DNA from: Sipunculus nudus
Taxonomy: Eukaryota > Annelida > Sipuncula > Golfingiida > Sipunculidae
Direction of reading: 5' to 3'
Length of the DNA: 64,000 nt
Assembly: GCA_026874595.1 (NCBI GenBank)
Contig: CM049320.1
Span: 39,186,714 to 39,250,713 of the forward strand
The translations under genes were made by a program, and so were the position numbers. This document shows positions 1 through 13,900 of this stretch, piece after piece; positions within the stretch are counted from its first letter, which is position 1, and each line of letters opens with the position of its first letter. The notes beneath the pieces are model-generated. The model saw nothing but the letters and a program-made list of their open reading frames with translations, was not told the origin of the DNA and searched no databases.

Positions 1-154
1 CTCAGAAGACTATAATGATGATCAGAGCGGCAAAAACGTAATTGTTAAATATTTATAAAATTACGCTTAAATATTGTGATAATCATGATAAATTTGATTG
101 TATAATTATTATCTGCATGTATTATTAAAAAAGATAATAGGGCGTTTCACATAG

Positions 155-283
155 GTCAATCCCTGCCTGCTGAGTCACCAGATTCTCTGGCTAAGGGCCG
201 AGTCAAAGGATTAAAGGATGATTATGATGATGTTGTCGTGACGATAGTGCATGCTGATGCTGTGGGAGATGGGAATGCTACAG
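155..283 (+). CDS. Exon 1 in window: acidic tyrosine module (DDYDDV)
   Basis: A 129-bp phase 1-1 exon follows a TAG acceptor and ends at GTAATT. Translation begins G-QSLPAESPDS, contains KDDYDDVVVTIVHADA and ends GNATG. It shares the core [D/E]DY-x-DV-x-VT[I/V]-x-[H/N] with exons 2, 6 and 7. No signal peptide or membrane segment is seen. The module sits in the long N-terminal extension and its function is unknown. The tyrosine in an acidic context could be a kinase target (inference). A further upstream exon must exist because this exon opens inside a codon. Confidence 0.75.
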
Positions 284-1870
284 GTAATTTTAACATGTCC
301 ATATTTGGTGCAGCTTTTTAATAATATATATTGTGGCACTAACACAATGATAATGATTGCAAAACATACAGTTTAAGGGAGACAAGGTTTATTAATTTAT
401 TAATAAGTATGGGTGGACTGATAGTGATACTGGACTTGAAATTCCATACAGGAATTGAAACTTGCAAGTTTTTAGAAAGTTATCTAAAAATGTAGGTAGA
501 ATTATTTTTAGTTTGTTTTACATATATAACTATTGCATGTTAAATGTTTAGATAAAGACACTTACACTGGCAAGGAATTTCAATTCAAATTATATAAATG
601 AAGCTTCAAACCATATCATGTGCCTCACCACCATTCACTTTGTTGAGAAGTTTATATCCTGAAACAGCACATAATGCTGACACGACTGCAAAATATTGCT
701 GGTTATCACATTTTGAGGATGATACTATAATTTTAAACAGTTTTGCAGGTTTACTTATCACACAAATATTATATATTCATTCATATATGCATTAACCTAT
801 ACCCATACTTTTAATTTATTTTATTGTTTGCACCTTGGAATATGAATATCAGGCCTACCAGTATGTAATACATCTGTAGAATATTGGCATCAGACTGACT
901 TTACTTAATTGTAAAAAAAATTATGCTTTTCAGTCAGTTTCAAGAGTATCATGTATTTCATATTTCAGTGACTTAGAATATAATATATTGTATGCTAATA
1001 AGCTCAAGTTATTATAAAACAGTAGGGAGAAAAAGTTTTGCATTAATTTTAAAAGAGTGAACTGCTGTCATTTGTGGTTGTATTGTGAATTACACAAAGC
1101 TGTAATTCAGGTGGTACAGTGGTGGCTCCAGTCAAACGTAAGGAGAAACGAGCTCACCGAGATGATTATGAAGATGTGACCGTGACAGTAGTGAATGGTG
1201 ATGTATTACATGATGAGTCAGACTCGCATGATGATGAAAATAAAGGAGGTAAACCACTGATGTTCAGTATATAATACATTTGATTAAAACAAGCGCTCAG
1301 AGCTTTATTAGTTCATTAAAACTCTCATTAACATATTATTTACTAACAAAAAAAAAAATGTGAAAATCTGTGACAGATAAATAACAGTACTTATAAGTTC
1401 AGCCAGATAGTTCTTAACCGAGACTAACTACACATCCTACCATAAGTTAAAAAAGTTATTGAAGCAGAAAGATAAATATATTAAAATATTGATTCTTTGA
1501 CTGTTTGGGTGAACATACAAAGATATTTATCATGAGAACCTAGCAATTGAAGGATTCCCATGATTAATTGGGACTCAGTTTTGATATATGATTCATCCTG
1601 TAGGTCAGTATATTCATGTCGCTCCATCAGGAAATGCGGCAAAACCAATACTCTGTGAATACCATAAAGACTACAAAAACATGGCTGTGTCCTTGATGCA
1701 TGATACTCACAAAGATCAAGCCAATCCAGGTAATTTAGACTGGTACCTTGCACAATTTCCTTTTATTCTCAGCTTAGGCAGCCTTATACTTATGCAGGTG
1801 TAGGTAAATACATGCCTGTTTATCAGCAGTTTTTATTAATTTATTAAACAGAATTAGCCCTACTCATTAC

Positions 1871-1953
<83 letters not shown>

Positions 1954-4900
1954 GTGTGTGTGTGTGTGTGTGAAAATAAGATTGTTGTATGACCTTAATA
2001 ATCCTGTGTAGCCTAAATCAGCCAGTGGTTGAGTTCAAATGTTACAAATCTAGATTTTATGTCATGAATTAATGAGCATTTATAATAATGGTCAGTAAAC
2101 ATACATGATATGAGGAAAAGGCCAGTCTAATGTTACAAAACTGTTAACAATGTATATGGTATTTTCCTAACTCCATGATGGCCTGAGCTCACTGAATAGA
2201 GTGTTGGGTTATCAAGGGGTCGACTTTTTAATACAAAAAATGATATTTTGGTACAATTCAATATTTGACAGGCATACTAAAGACTTTTTGTCCTGTGCAG
2301 TGGTTTATAACTTGCAATGGGGGATTTAAGGTTATTCTTATCAATAAATCAAATATATTTGTTATTTGATTTATATACAAGTTGCCTGTCATATAATCTT
2401 CAGGCCAGATCATTGATTATAGACATTACAATACAATATAGGATGTTTTAAATCAGGTCTGAAGGACTTGACTTTAACCTGTGATTAATATTTTAATGTC
2501 ACTTAATTAAAATATATTGATAACCTTTTTGTTGTATTGATCAGTTCATGAATTCAAGTCTTAGTGTATAAATTTTGACTTAATTATGTCTATTAATTTA
2601 ATAATGGGCAAATGCACCTTTGGGTTCATAAGTAAACAGAAACAAATACTTAATAAAAATAGCTGTTAATGCTCATGTCATTAGAAATGTTGTTTGATGA
2701 AAATGATTTTGACACAAATCAATATTATTTTAAATATTTTAAAGATTATTTCTAATATTTAGGTCAATATATACATGTTGCTCCATCAAGTACCATAGCC
2801 AGGTCAGCACTCAAAACAGTTTTGTCTATGCTTCACGTAAAGATTGACGAAAGCAAAACAGGTAACATACACATACAAAGTTTTGATGAAACTTATTTTC
2901 ACAGTTATATATTCAGGTACATTTTTGTTAGTAACAGTATAACCCCACCATTACGACCACCTTTGGGACTGACCAGAGTGTTCATAATTTGGGTTCATCG
3001 TATTAGTGAAATTCTAAGCTACCTCAATCATATATACTGAACCAAGAAAAGTGGTCATGATTGTTGGGAAGGTTGCAATTTAGGGGTGGTCGCAAGGTGG
3101 AGTTCCACTATTTGTACTTATGAAACTTAAGTATTTATTTGGATCAACTTCTGTGAAGGAAGTTTTCAAAAAAAATTTTTATGTAAATTAGTGATGTTTC
3201 ATTTTCATATATAATAAAATTAACTCAACTACTCCCTAGATGATCTTGTGATGCATATTTTACCATTTAATAAATACATACTGATATAATGCCATAAACC
3301 TTAACACAAGGGTTTCAGAGTTGTACACCATCACCTGAAACAAGTCTGTGTAAGTGTACCTGCTTACATGGGCAGTTCTTTTTAAACATTCATTCCATCA
3401 CTTGTGACTGGTGAAATTGAAATAATTGTATCCGCCAAAACAGAGTTTTGCGGATACTATGTTTTCAGCTGCACGCCGCCGCCGCGGCGAAGGTTTCCGG
3501 AGAACTCCTCCGTAACTGCTGGGCGGAATTTTACGAAACCCGGGATTATGTTCGGGTCACATGTGAACTGCTGCGCCCCAATTTTGTTTTGACCTCTGAC
3601 CTTTCCTCTGCGCTCTGCATCCGTTTGTGCGTCTGTTTCCACACATAAACCCACATATCTCAGGAACCGTTTGACGGATCAGGAAAATTTTTTTGCTCAA
3701 ATGTAGCCCTTGGAGAGCTTTATAACATACACAAAAAATGGTGGCGCCACCTGCAACCATGTTTGCACAGTGTCCATCTGTTCGTCTGCCTTAGGTTAAA
3801 ATCACTCATATCTCTGCAGTGACTTGACAAATTCATCTGAAATTTGGCATGCGTATACATCCTGGCTGGCTTTTCTGATTTTGTGACAGGTGGCGCCACC
3901 TACATTAACGTTTACACTGCAGACATCCAAGCTCATATCTCGGGAACCGTTTGACCGATCAGGAAAATTTTTTTGCACAAATGTAGCCCTTGGAGAGCTT
4001 TATAACATACACAAAAAATGGTGGCGCCACCTGCAACCATGTTTGCACAGTGTCCATCTGTTCGTCTGCCTTGGGTTAAAATCACTCATATCTCTGCAGT
4101 GACTTGACTAATTCACCTGAAATTTGGCATGCGTATACATCCTGGATAGCTTTTCTGATTTTGTGACAGGTGGCGCCACCTACATTCACGTTTACGCTGC
4201 AGACATCCAAGCTCATATCTCGGGAACCGTTTGACCGATCAGGAAAATTTTTTTGCACAAATGTAGCCCTTGGAGAGCTTTATAACGTACACAAAAAATG
4301 GTGGCGCCACCTGCAACCATGTTTGCACAGTGTTCATCTGTTTGTCAGCCTTGGGTTAAAATCACTCATATCTCTGCAGTGACTTGACTGATTCACCTGA
4401 AATTCGGCATGCGTATACATCCTGGATAGCTTTTCTGATTTTATTACAGGTGGGACCACCTTCATTCACGTTTACGCTGCAGACATCCAAGCTCATATCT
4501 CGGGAACCGTTTGACCGATCAGGAAAATTTTTTTGCACAAATGTAGCCCTTGGAGAGCTTTATAACATACGCAAAACTGGTGGTGCCACCTGCAGCCATT
4601 TTTGCACAGCTCCTGTCTGTTTGTCTGCCATGGGATAAAATCACTCATATCTCGGCAGTGGTTTGACATATCTGGCTAAAATTTTGCAGGTTTATACATC
4701 CCCGACAGCTCTCTTGATTTTATAACAGGTGGAGCCACCTGCATTCTAGTTTATGCAGCAGACTTCCAAGCTCATATCTTGGGAACGTTTGACCGATTGG
4801 GCCAAAGTTTTGCATGTGTATAGTTCTCACATAGCTCTTTATCATATGCAAAACTGGTGCCGTCACCTGCAACCATTTTTGCTCAGCGTTTATCTGATTG

Positions 4901-7900
4901 TCTGCCACGGGCTAAAATCACTCATGTACATGTTTGAATTATCTGCCTTAAATTTTGCATATGTATACAACTGGGACGGCCCTCTGGATTTTGTGGTGGG
5001 GGGGGGGGGGGGGGTGGCAACCTTCATACACAATTTGGCTGCAGACATCCATGCTAATATGCAACACTTCACTCTATTTCCCCTTGCCACTTAATCCATG
5101 CCTCACTTCACCCGTTCCACTCTGATTAAGGCGGATACACGTAGTCGCTTGTCGACTACCCGTATTCTAGTTTATAATTGCACTCAGACTTACCATGTCA
5201 GCCAAATTATAGCATTGTGCACACTTTACCAGCATAAAATGAATATGGCATTGGATATCATTTTACTTCCATACTACAGTTATATTAATATGTATCTCAA
5301 TAAACTAGCTTTGGGATTTGAAAATTGGTAAATTTGTCAATAATTTGTAAGCACAAGGTTGCTTTTCTGTTCTGTTTCTGCACTGCATACACAGCAAATT
5401 TTCCCACACTGTCTGTTGATAACATTTTAAGTGTCAAATGTGCACGTGATAAATGGATCAAATAACCTATTGAGCATTATAATGAATACACTAGTTTTTG
5501 GTGAATTGTGAACACTTATTTAACTAAATAGCTTACACAGCAGGTACAGTTTTCAAAAGTGAAAATGACTTACTGTTATATGTAACCAAACAAGTATTAG
5601 CCGTCATGTATTCAAAATGATGTGAAAATGACTTTTGTGTAATTAAACAAGTATTAGTGTACATGACTGTGCATAATAATTATGTATTACATTATTTTAT
5701 TAATTAACTGCATGTAAGGATCATGCATACAGATATATTTACCAGTGCAGGTTCCTGCTTTCAAACATCTCTTGCAAACTTATATATTTAAGAATAATGC
5801 TTTCATGTTATATTTAAAACTAAATGTACATGCATGTTTTCTGACTTTTACCTGAATTTACGCATTCAGGACCCCCAACAAAGCCACCTCGTAGATACGT
5901 GGAGGAATACGTGGATGTAACCATACAGAATAATAAAACTGTCTGCAAGGTCGATCGGTGCACTAGGGTCAGTGAGTGCAAAAGAGGTAATTAATAAGGG
6001 ATACATTACTATATGTTAACCACATATTCAGACCTTAATAGAAGTATTTTCTTGTTATACCAATTTTGGAAATTATAATAAAACAGTTATTACTGTTATC
6101 TATAATTGATTTATTACATCATTCACCAGTATGTAAAGTATGAGAACTTAAATAAAGTGTTTAAGGTACGTTCCTCATGCAGTGGTTATACACTGCAGTG
6201 GTCCAAGTCGGGTGTCGCATGTTTAAATTTTTGACTTGATGCACAGTGCAATAAAAACTGTAAAAACAATACATATCTTAACATAGCTGTAATTTGAGAT
6301 AACCTTAATTTACTGTGCCAAAATGTACAGTTTATGAGCGTTGTATTTAATGCTTAAAATACCGGAATGCATCCTTCTTAACTGTAGTTAGTAACAAGTT
6401 AGTTACAAGGTTGGATTGTCAAAATTGAGGCTAATCTTTTCCTTTAGAGTAATTAAAAATGCATTGAAGTATTGGTCAGAGTTATAGATCAAGGGAATCA
6501 TGGTATACAAGTTATGCAAATAAATTATGCGAGTTATGTTAAGGGTCAATATAGTAAAACAGGACCATATAAATGAAAAATCAAGTTCAGATAAAGATGC
6601 CAGTTTAAAAAAATTATGAATTATTCATATACAGGTGAAATTTTATGCTTAGGTGCAGGGGTTAAGGTCATAAATCAGGAAACATCAAAATAAAGATCAA
6701 ATAAAGCCATAAATTAACCAAATTATGAACACTTATAATTAATTTGCAGGTTAGGTTCTGGGGTCAAGGATATAAAGTATGAAACATTAAAATTTTGCAA
6801 TATCAAAGAAAATGTATCGGTCATAAACCAAGATTTTCTCTTTAAGACTGTAAGATTACCTTTTCAGTTGTTATTGATTACACTTTAACACAGTGGGGAG
6901 ACTGTGAGTCTGATTGTTGTGTTGATTGTATTAGGATTTACAGGGAAGTCTGTTACAAAGAGGTCCAGACTTCGCCATTATCAGGATGATTATGAAGATG
7001 TCTCAGTGACTGTAACCCATGGCGATGCTGATACAAAGATTGATAGAGGTAATTCACAAAAACAGCTAGATGAGTTCTGCGTTCTTCACTGCTATTTTAG
7101 AATGATATAGGAGCACTTCCTTGTAAATACACATGGTGATTTTACTGGGTGAAAAAAGATGAAATGACTATGGCTATAGCCATGGATTGGTGTATGTTCG
7201 AACCTGTCTGACAGACCACCTCTCTTATAAGACCACCTGTGAATTAATACCACTTTTGGCCAGTCATATTGTTGGTCTCATAACACAGGTTTAACTGTAC
7301 CAGTACATTAGGCTTATATTGTACTGGTATGCAACCTGGGAATTATTTTTCATTTAACCTCCCCCTCCCATTGGACTAAATTTGGGAATTGCACTGTCAG
7401 TGGTTTAACAAACATTGAATTTAATTAAGAGGATGCAGTGGTCAAGATTTCAAATCAGGAAACATCAAAATAAAGATAAGATAAAGTTGTAAATTAATCA
7501 CATGATGAAATAAAGATCAAATAAAGCTGTAAACTAAACAAATTATGAACTAAAGATAAAATAAAGTTGTTAATTAACCAAATTAGAAAATAATCAAATA
7601 AACCTGTAAATTAACCAAATTATGAATGATTCAAATTAGGTTAGGTTCTGAGGGCAAGGATATAAATTATGAAATTTTAAAATTTTGCAATATCAAAGAA
7701 AATGTATCAGTCATTTACTAAGATTTTCTCTGTAAGACTATAAGATTGCATGTTCAGTTGTTATTGATTACACTGTAACACAGTGGGGAGACTCTGTGAG
7801 TCTGAATGTTGTGCTGATTGTATTAGGATTTACAGGGAAGTCTGTTACAAAGAGGTCCAGACTTCGCCGTTATCAGGATGATTATGAAGACGTCTCAGTG

Positions 7901-10900
7901 ACTGTAACCCATGGCGATGCTGATACAAAGGTTGATAGAGGTAATTCACAAAAAACAGCTAGATGAGTTCTGCTTTCTTCACTGCTACTGTAGAATGATA
8001 TAGGAGCACTTCCTTGTAAATACACATTGTGATTTTACTGGGTGAAAAAAGGATGTTATGACTATGGCTGTAACCATGGATTGGTGTACGGTGGAACCTG
8101 TTTTGAAAGACCACCTCTGTTATAAGACCATCTGTCTTTTAAGACCACCCTTGGATAAACTGAAATCACATGTTGTTTATAACTGACCTTTCTTATAAGA
8201 CCAACTGTGAATTAAGACTCACTTTTGGGAAATCCCATGGGGGGTCTTATAACACAGGTTTCACTGTATATCTTTAAATTATTCATACCATGAGTTATTG
8301 TAGTCATAATATACACTGATAGTCAACTAACACAACCAAAAAGTTGACATGATGGCTGGCTTGTCATGTGACCAGGCTGGATTACTGTGAGAAATTCTGA
8401 AATTTGATAAAGATGAATAGTCAAGGACTATGGCTATTTGATGCTTATTTTATAGCGATTAATAATATAATTACACTGCATGTCATATTACACTAACCAT
8501 GTATTGAACTATGGCACTTTAAAGGTAGATGTGAATACAGGAGTTTATGTCACATGAGTTTATATCCAGTTGATAGTTGTGATATCTACAGCTAATGCAT
8601 TATCAGCCAAAATTAGATAATAAAGGTACTAATTGTCATTGTATATGAGCTGATGATCCACTCATGCAATTCATGATAGAGATGTTATTTTGTGATTTAC
8701 TGGCTTGTGCTGTTATTTACATCACATATAACATTATAACGTTACACTCTTATAATTTTGTTCACTGGTTTTGCTCAATCTATTGTATGATATACCATTG
8801 TAACTTGGTTAATATAATGTGATCTTAATGCATTTTATGCCTTTTATCTATTAATTTAACTTGTTTTATGTTTACTGGGTAATGTGTTATTATGATCATA
8901 AATTGACTAAAGAGTCAGATGTTTCTGACATTATTGACCTTGTCAGTGTATAGCTTTTGATGATAATAGACATGTCACTGTCACTCTTTAATAATAATGA
9001 TGATTATAAATTATTATTGTGTGTAGTTGTAGCTGATATTCCTAGTACTAATCTTACTATACAATAACCACTAGAATCATGCACATAATTACTCAACCAC
9101 ACTACATTAATCCAGTCATATTTAATTCAGTATCCATGATTGCTTAACTACGGTGAAACCTCATTGTGTCTTAACCTAACGGACTGACAACTGACTCATC
9201 AGAGTTTTGAATGCACTAATATTTAAACTAAATTTTGACTATACACATGACTTCAGCTTTAAAGAACATATCATTATCACAGTGAGGGTTTACTTTGTGT
9301 AATTCTTATGTAGACATAGTAAATGCCATATTGAGTCTTCAAATAGTACATTCCTTTCAGTGTAGAGTTTCCCCAGATATAGTGACATAGAAACATGCAT
9401 TCTGGTACAATGATTTGTTGTTAGATTGCTTGTATTACATTGTGATAATATTCTAGCTTCATTAGAGATGTGCTCTTGACATTCTTTTGTCCATAATACA
9501 GAGGTACAGAGGTTTCCATGATGGAGATGACTCCATGATAGTGTTTCTGTAAAAGTGAGGCGTTTTATGAAACAGTACAATATATCTTGCTATAATTTGA
9601 GGTTTTGGGCGGGGTAAAAACAAAGTGTTATTCTGCTCTAAACTTCATAGATACATGTTCCCTTGAAAACAAACTCTCTCTTGAGATATGTTTTTGCCTG
9701 GACCCTGCCCTTAGGGTTTTGGGTTAGGGTTAGTGTCACATCCGTGCTCCTCTCCCAGGTTCTCAAAACTGCTCATGTTGAAACTGTGGGTATATTGCTA
9801 GTTGCCTATATCCATACAATGAGTTTACAACACAAACCTTTGCCGATACATCTCTCATTGAAAATAAGGAAATGCTTGTAATATGGTTTTCATAACAGAG
9901 TTGTGTTTGTAATTCAGAGTTTGCCTATAAAAGACAGCTTCCGACCAGGAGATAATGCTACTTTGATGGATTCTTCTAGATCCTTGTGAGAGAAATTTCA
10001 AAAATTTATTATCAACCTTTAAAATAATCCAATTAAAATCTGCTCCTAACTAATGCATGCCTCCATTCACTTATTATATTTGGCTCATATTGCCGGGTTC
10101 ATTGGTACATAAGTGGCGGTACATTTGTGATCATTCCTTGATGATGTTCTTGAATCTAGATCTTATGCCAGGTCCACACCAAAATCTAATTGGTTCTTCA
10201 TTGGCCCATTCCCAAAATAACCTGAAAATTTTATGAGATTCCATTCATGATTGTGTGATTTGTCATGTGAACAAATGTACAAACACACATAAATGGGACT
10301 AAAACCATACACTCCGAGCAGAGGTAATGGGTTCAATATAAACAAACAAGGGCTGATCAATACATAACTGCCTGGAACATATATAATTTTGGGTGTGTGT
10401 CTGTATGGTATCTCTGTGACACAAATGATTGTGTTTAATGTGTGTGGCCAGCTGATGCATAGTGTGGTTAAGGTGGGAGATTTAAACCTTCAGGAGGTAA
10501 GGGTGATGTTTTTTATGTCATATGTCATTCAATTAATTAACCAAAGCTAACTCAGGGTACCTGGTTATCAAAAGGGTTACCAAGAAATCTGCCTGTGATT
10601 CTTTTTTTAATTTCATAAAAAGATTTATGCGCCTAAAATAATTCATTAAGGTCACAGGTTACCAGACTTCTTTGTTGTGTTGCTGCAATAAGTTATATAT
10701 TTTATGATACTGACTATGAATATTTACTAGGTTTTCCCTTGAGTTTAATTTTTGCACAATCTGCTCATAAAAAATGAGGTCTGAGGTCACAGGGCTTAGA
10801 TCAGGCATACTATGCACCTTTGCCATGCTTGTGTCCAGTGGTTTCCTGCAGTGATGTAGGATTCGAGTCCAGACTTTGACCTAAGTCCAGACTGTAGTCC

Positions 10901-13900
10901 ATTTTTATCCAGAGACTTGGACTTGAGTTTCTTGGACTCAACTTGTACTACAACTCTGGGGTAATACTGAAAAAAATTAGGCTTAGTTCATCTTTCCTCC
11001 AGCAGGAAAAAGCTCTATCACATATTAGAAAGACCTGTACATGTATACATGTGATTACTACTACAAAAAAGACTATATTTAAATGTTTTAGTTCAGGATC
11101 TGTGTAATTAAACATTGAACTAAAAAAATGTGTAGCCTAACATTAAAGTACATAAAAAGTAATTGCATAGTTGTATAACCTTCTTTTTAAATGAAGAATA
11201 AGGAGATTTGTGTTGGACTTAGATTCCACAAAACTTATGGACTTGAAGGTGGACTTGAACTTTAACCTTGTGGACTTAGACTTGAGTGACCTGCCCTTGG
11301 ACTTGCACTCAGACTTGGATGTTGTGGACTTGACAATATTACTGGTTTCCTGCCCAACAGCTTCCCTCAACAGTCATCAACACTCACAGGATATTAAAGT
11401 ATAGGAAGTTCTCATATACACCTTTGCTTCCGGCAGTTTTCTGCAATCATACATTTCATCAGAACATGGCCATTGTTTACGACAGTTTGTGATGGTACAT
11501 GACCACCCTGTTAATGTTGCATTAAGCCACAGGTGACATTGGTGATGGTACATGACCACCCTGTTAATGTTGCATTAAGCCACAGGTGACATTGGTGATG
11601 GTACATGACCACCCTGTTAATGTTGCATTAAGCCACAGGTGACAGTTTGTGATGGTACATGACCACCCTGTTAATGTTGCGTTAAGCCACAGGTGACATT
11701 GGTGATGGTACATGACCACCCTGTTAATGTTGCATTAAGCCACAGGTGACAGTTTGTGATGGTACATGACCACCCTGTTAATGTTGCGTTAAGCCACAGG
11801 TGACATTGGTGATGGTACATGACCACCCTGTTAATGTTGCATTAAGCCACAGGTGACAGTTTGTGATGGTACATGACCACCCTGTTAATGTTGCGTTAAG
11901 CCACAGGTGACATTGGTGATGGTACATGACCACCCTGTTAATGTTGCATTAAGCCACAGGTGACAGTTTGTGATGGTACATGACCACCCTGTTAATGTTG
12001 CATTAAGCCACAGGTGACAGTTTGTGATGGTACATGACCACCCTGTTAATGTTGCATTAAGCCACAGGTGACATTGGTGATGGTACATGACCACCCTGTT
12101 AATGTTGCATTACGACAGTTTGTGATGGTACATGACCATCCTGCTAATGTTGCATTACGACAGTTTGTGATGGTACATGACCGCCCTGTTAATGTTGCAT
12201 TAAGCCACAGGTGACATTGGTGATGGTACATGACCACCCTGTTAATGTTGCATTACGACAGTTTGTGATGGTACATGACCATCCTGCTAATGTTGCATTA
12301 CGACAGTTTGTGATGGTACATGACCACCCTGTTAATGTTGCATTAAGCCACAGGTGACATTGGTGATTTCCTACAAAAGATTCAGAAGCATCTAAAATAT
12401 TTGTATATCCAAAACTTTATAAATTAAAACAAATCCATGGATCCAAAACAATATCCTGTGATTTGCTATAGTAGATTTGGGTTAAAGATGCTCTCACATG
12501 CAGCAATTTTCTATTATGTCTGTATGGTATTTGCAAAAATTAATGCTTGATGCATGTGAAAGTTTCCTGTTCACGAAAAAGGGTTCTTGTTTTCCTTATT
12601 TTGTATTCAGAATGTCTTTATTAGGAAACAAAATTTTGTGTAGAGATTAAAAAAAAAAAGAAGATATTCCCTATACAGGAAAGATAGTACGACTGTCAGT
12701 CATTTCATACTTCTGAAGATAGTCTCCTAATTAGATGCATTATGATGTCAGGAAGGAAAATAATTACATGCTAGTGGAAGCATTTTTGTAGAAGTATTGT
12801 GGAAGTATTTATACAATATACTTAACCTTAGTGGTGGGTCGATCATTGAGTTTTTTCGAAAGTCAGTCAGTTTGCTGCCACTATCAAGTGCTCGATTACC
12901 AAAGGCAACTATCAGTTACATCTCATAATTGTTTTTTACCAGAATGTCTTTATGTTATAGTAAAAAAATATTCTTTCATTTTTTACAACATTCCATGCTT
13001 CATATAATGAAGTCTTTGTTACCAAATAACCTCTGTATCTAATGGAGTATGACACCGTTGATGAGAGAACGGAGGACTTATTAAACCTCTGTGAACATCA
13101 TAACGCAAAGTAGGCCCAGCAATCCAGTATAATTGTGTCTTGAGTCATGTATTATTCGCTAAGTATTGAAATAATTGTACAGGATGTATTGTGTTATCTG
13201 TGATATAAAATAAAAAAGAAAATATGGGACTTTTCAGTTCCTTATCTATGATTTATACAATTACCATTGTAGCAGATAAGTCTGAATGTAATTTCATTGT
13301 CTACAAATAACCTGGCTGCATAGCTTTTGTTATCAAATCTTATTTAGTTACATCGATTATATTCATGGTCTGAGTGCATAACCATGTTACAGCCACTAAG
13401 CCAAGAAGAGTACATAGTTTTATATATATGGAACAAATGCATTCAGCTTTCAAGAATTATGTACTATTATGGTATCCCTTTATTATTTTAGAATTCATTG
13501 CATTATTTAGAGATTAAATGAAACTTATGGTTTCTTCAGACTCAGCCTCTTCTTTGCTACTGCTTCTCTCTCAATACAGAGATTGTTTTATAGACTTTGT
13601 TTGGAATGGCCCTCAAAGTATTTTGCTTTCTGCCATATGACCTCAAAAAAACCTTGGCCCTCAGAAAACTAAAGTCTGTTTCATTCATGGTATTATATAA
13701 ATACTGTGTATTATTATTATTATTATTATATATTATTATTATATATTATTATTATATATTATTATTATTATTTAAATGTTATGTACATAAACAGACCAAA
13801 AGGTTGTAAGTCTTATTTATAAACTAGGTGCCAAAATGTATACAAGCCGATATAAACGTCTAACCAGACTTTGAATTATACCTTAAGAGTATATTGTATT

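Larger units (their letters stand above)
6650..8275 (+). repeat. Tandem segmental duplication containing exons 6 and 7
   Basis: The block around 6650-7305 is repeated at about 7431-8275. Shared landmarks are ATCAGGAAACATCAAAATAA, the exon itself, and the downstream GAGCACTTCCTTGTAAATAC. The exon-to-exon offset is 892 bp. The second copy has grown by expansion of short AATAAAGAT(C)AAATAAAG-like repeats at about 7460-7630 and by a longer 'gaccacc' element at its end. Divergence is low in the exons and moderate in the introns. Confidence 0.85.

Noticed and set aside
598-795. 65-codon ORF as a gene or exon
   Set aside because: No splice phases fit, no motif, and it lies in AT-rich intron.
2176-2225. 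tRNA-like A box (GAGCTCACTGAATAGAGTG)
   Set aside because: No matching B box, arms or terminator nearby; at best a decayed SINE.
9715-9735. Interstitial telomere repeat (TTAGGG)n
   Set aside because: Only about two to three imperfect units; expected by chance at this scale.
11489-12366. Donor-anchored repeat similar to exons 8, 12 and 19
   Set aside because: The unit contains only a weak CACAG|GTGACA and there is no recognisable exon at its 5' edge.
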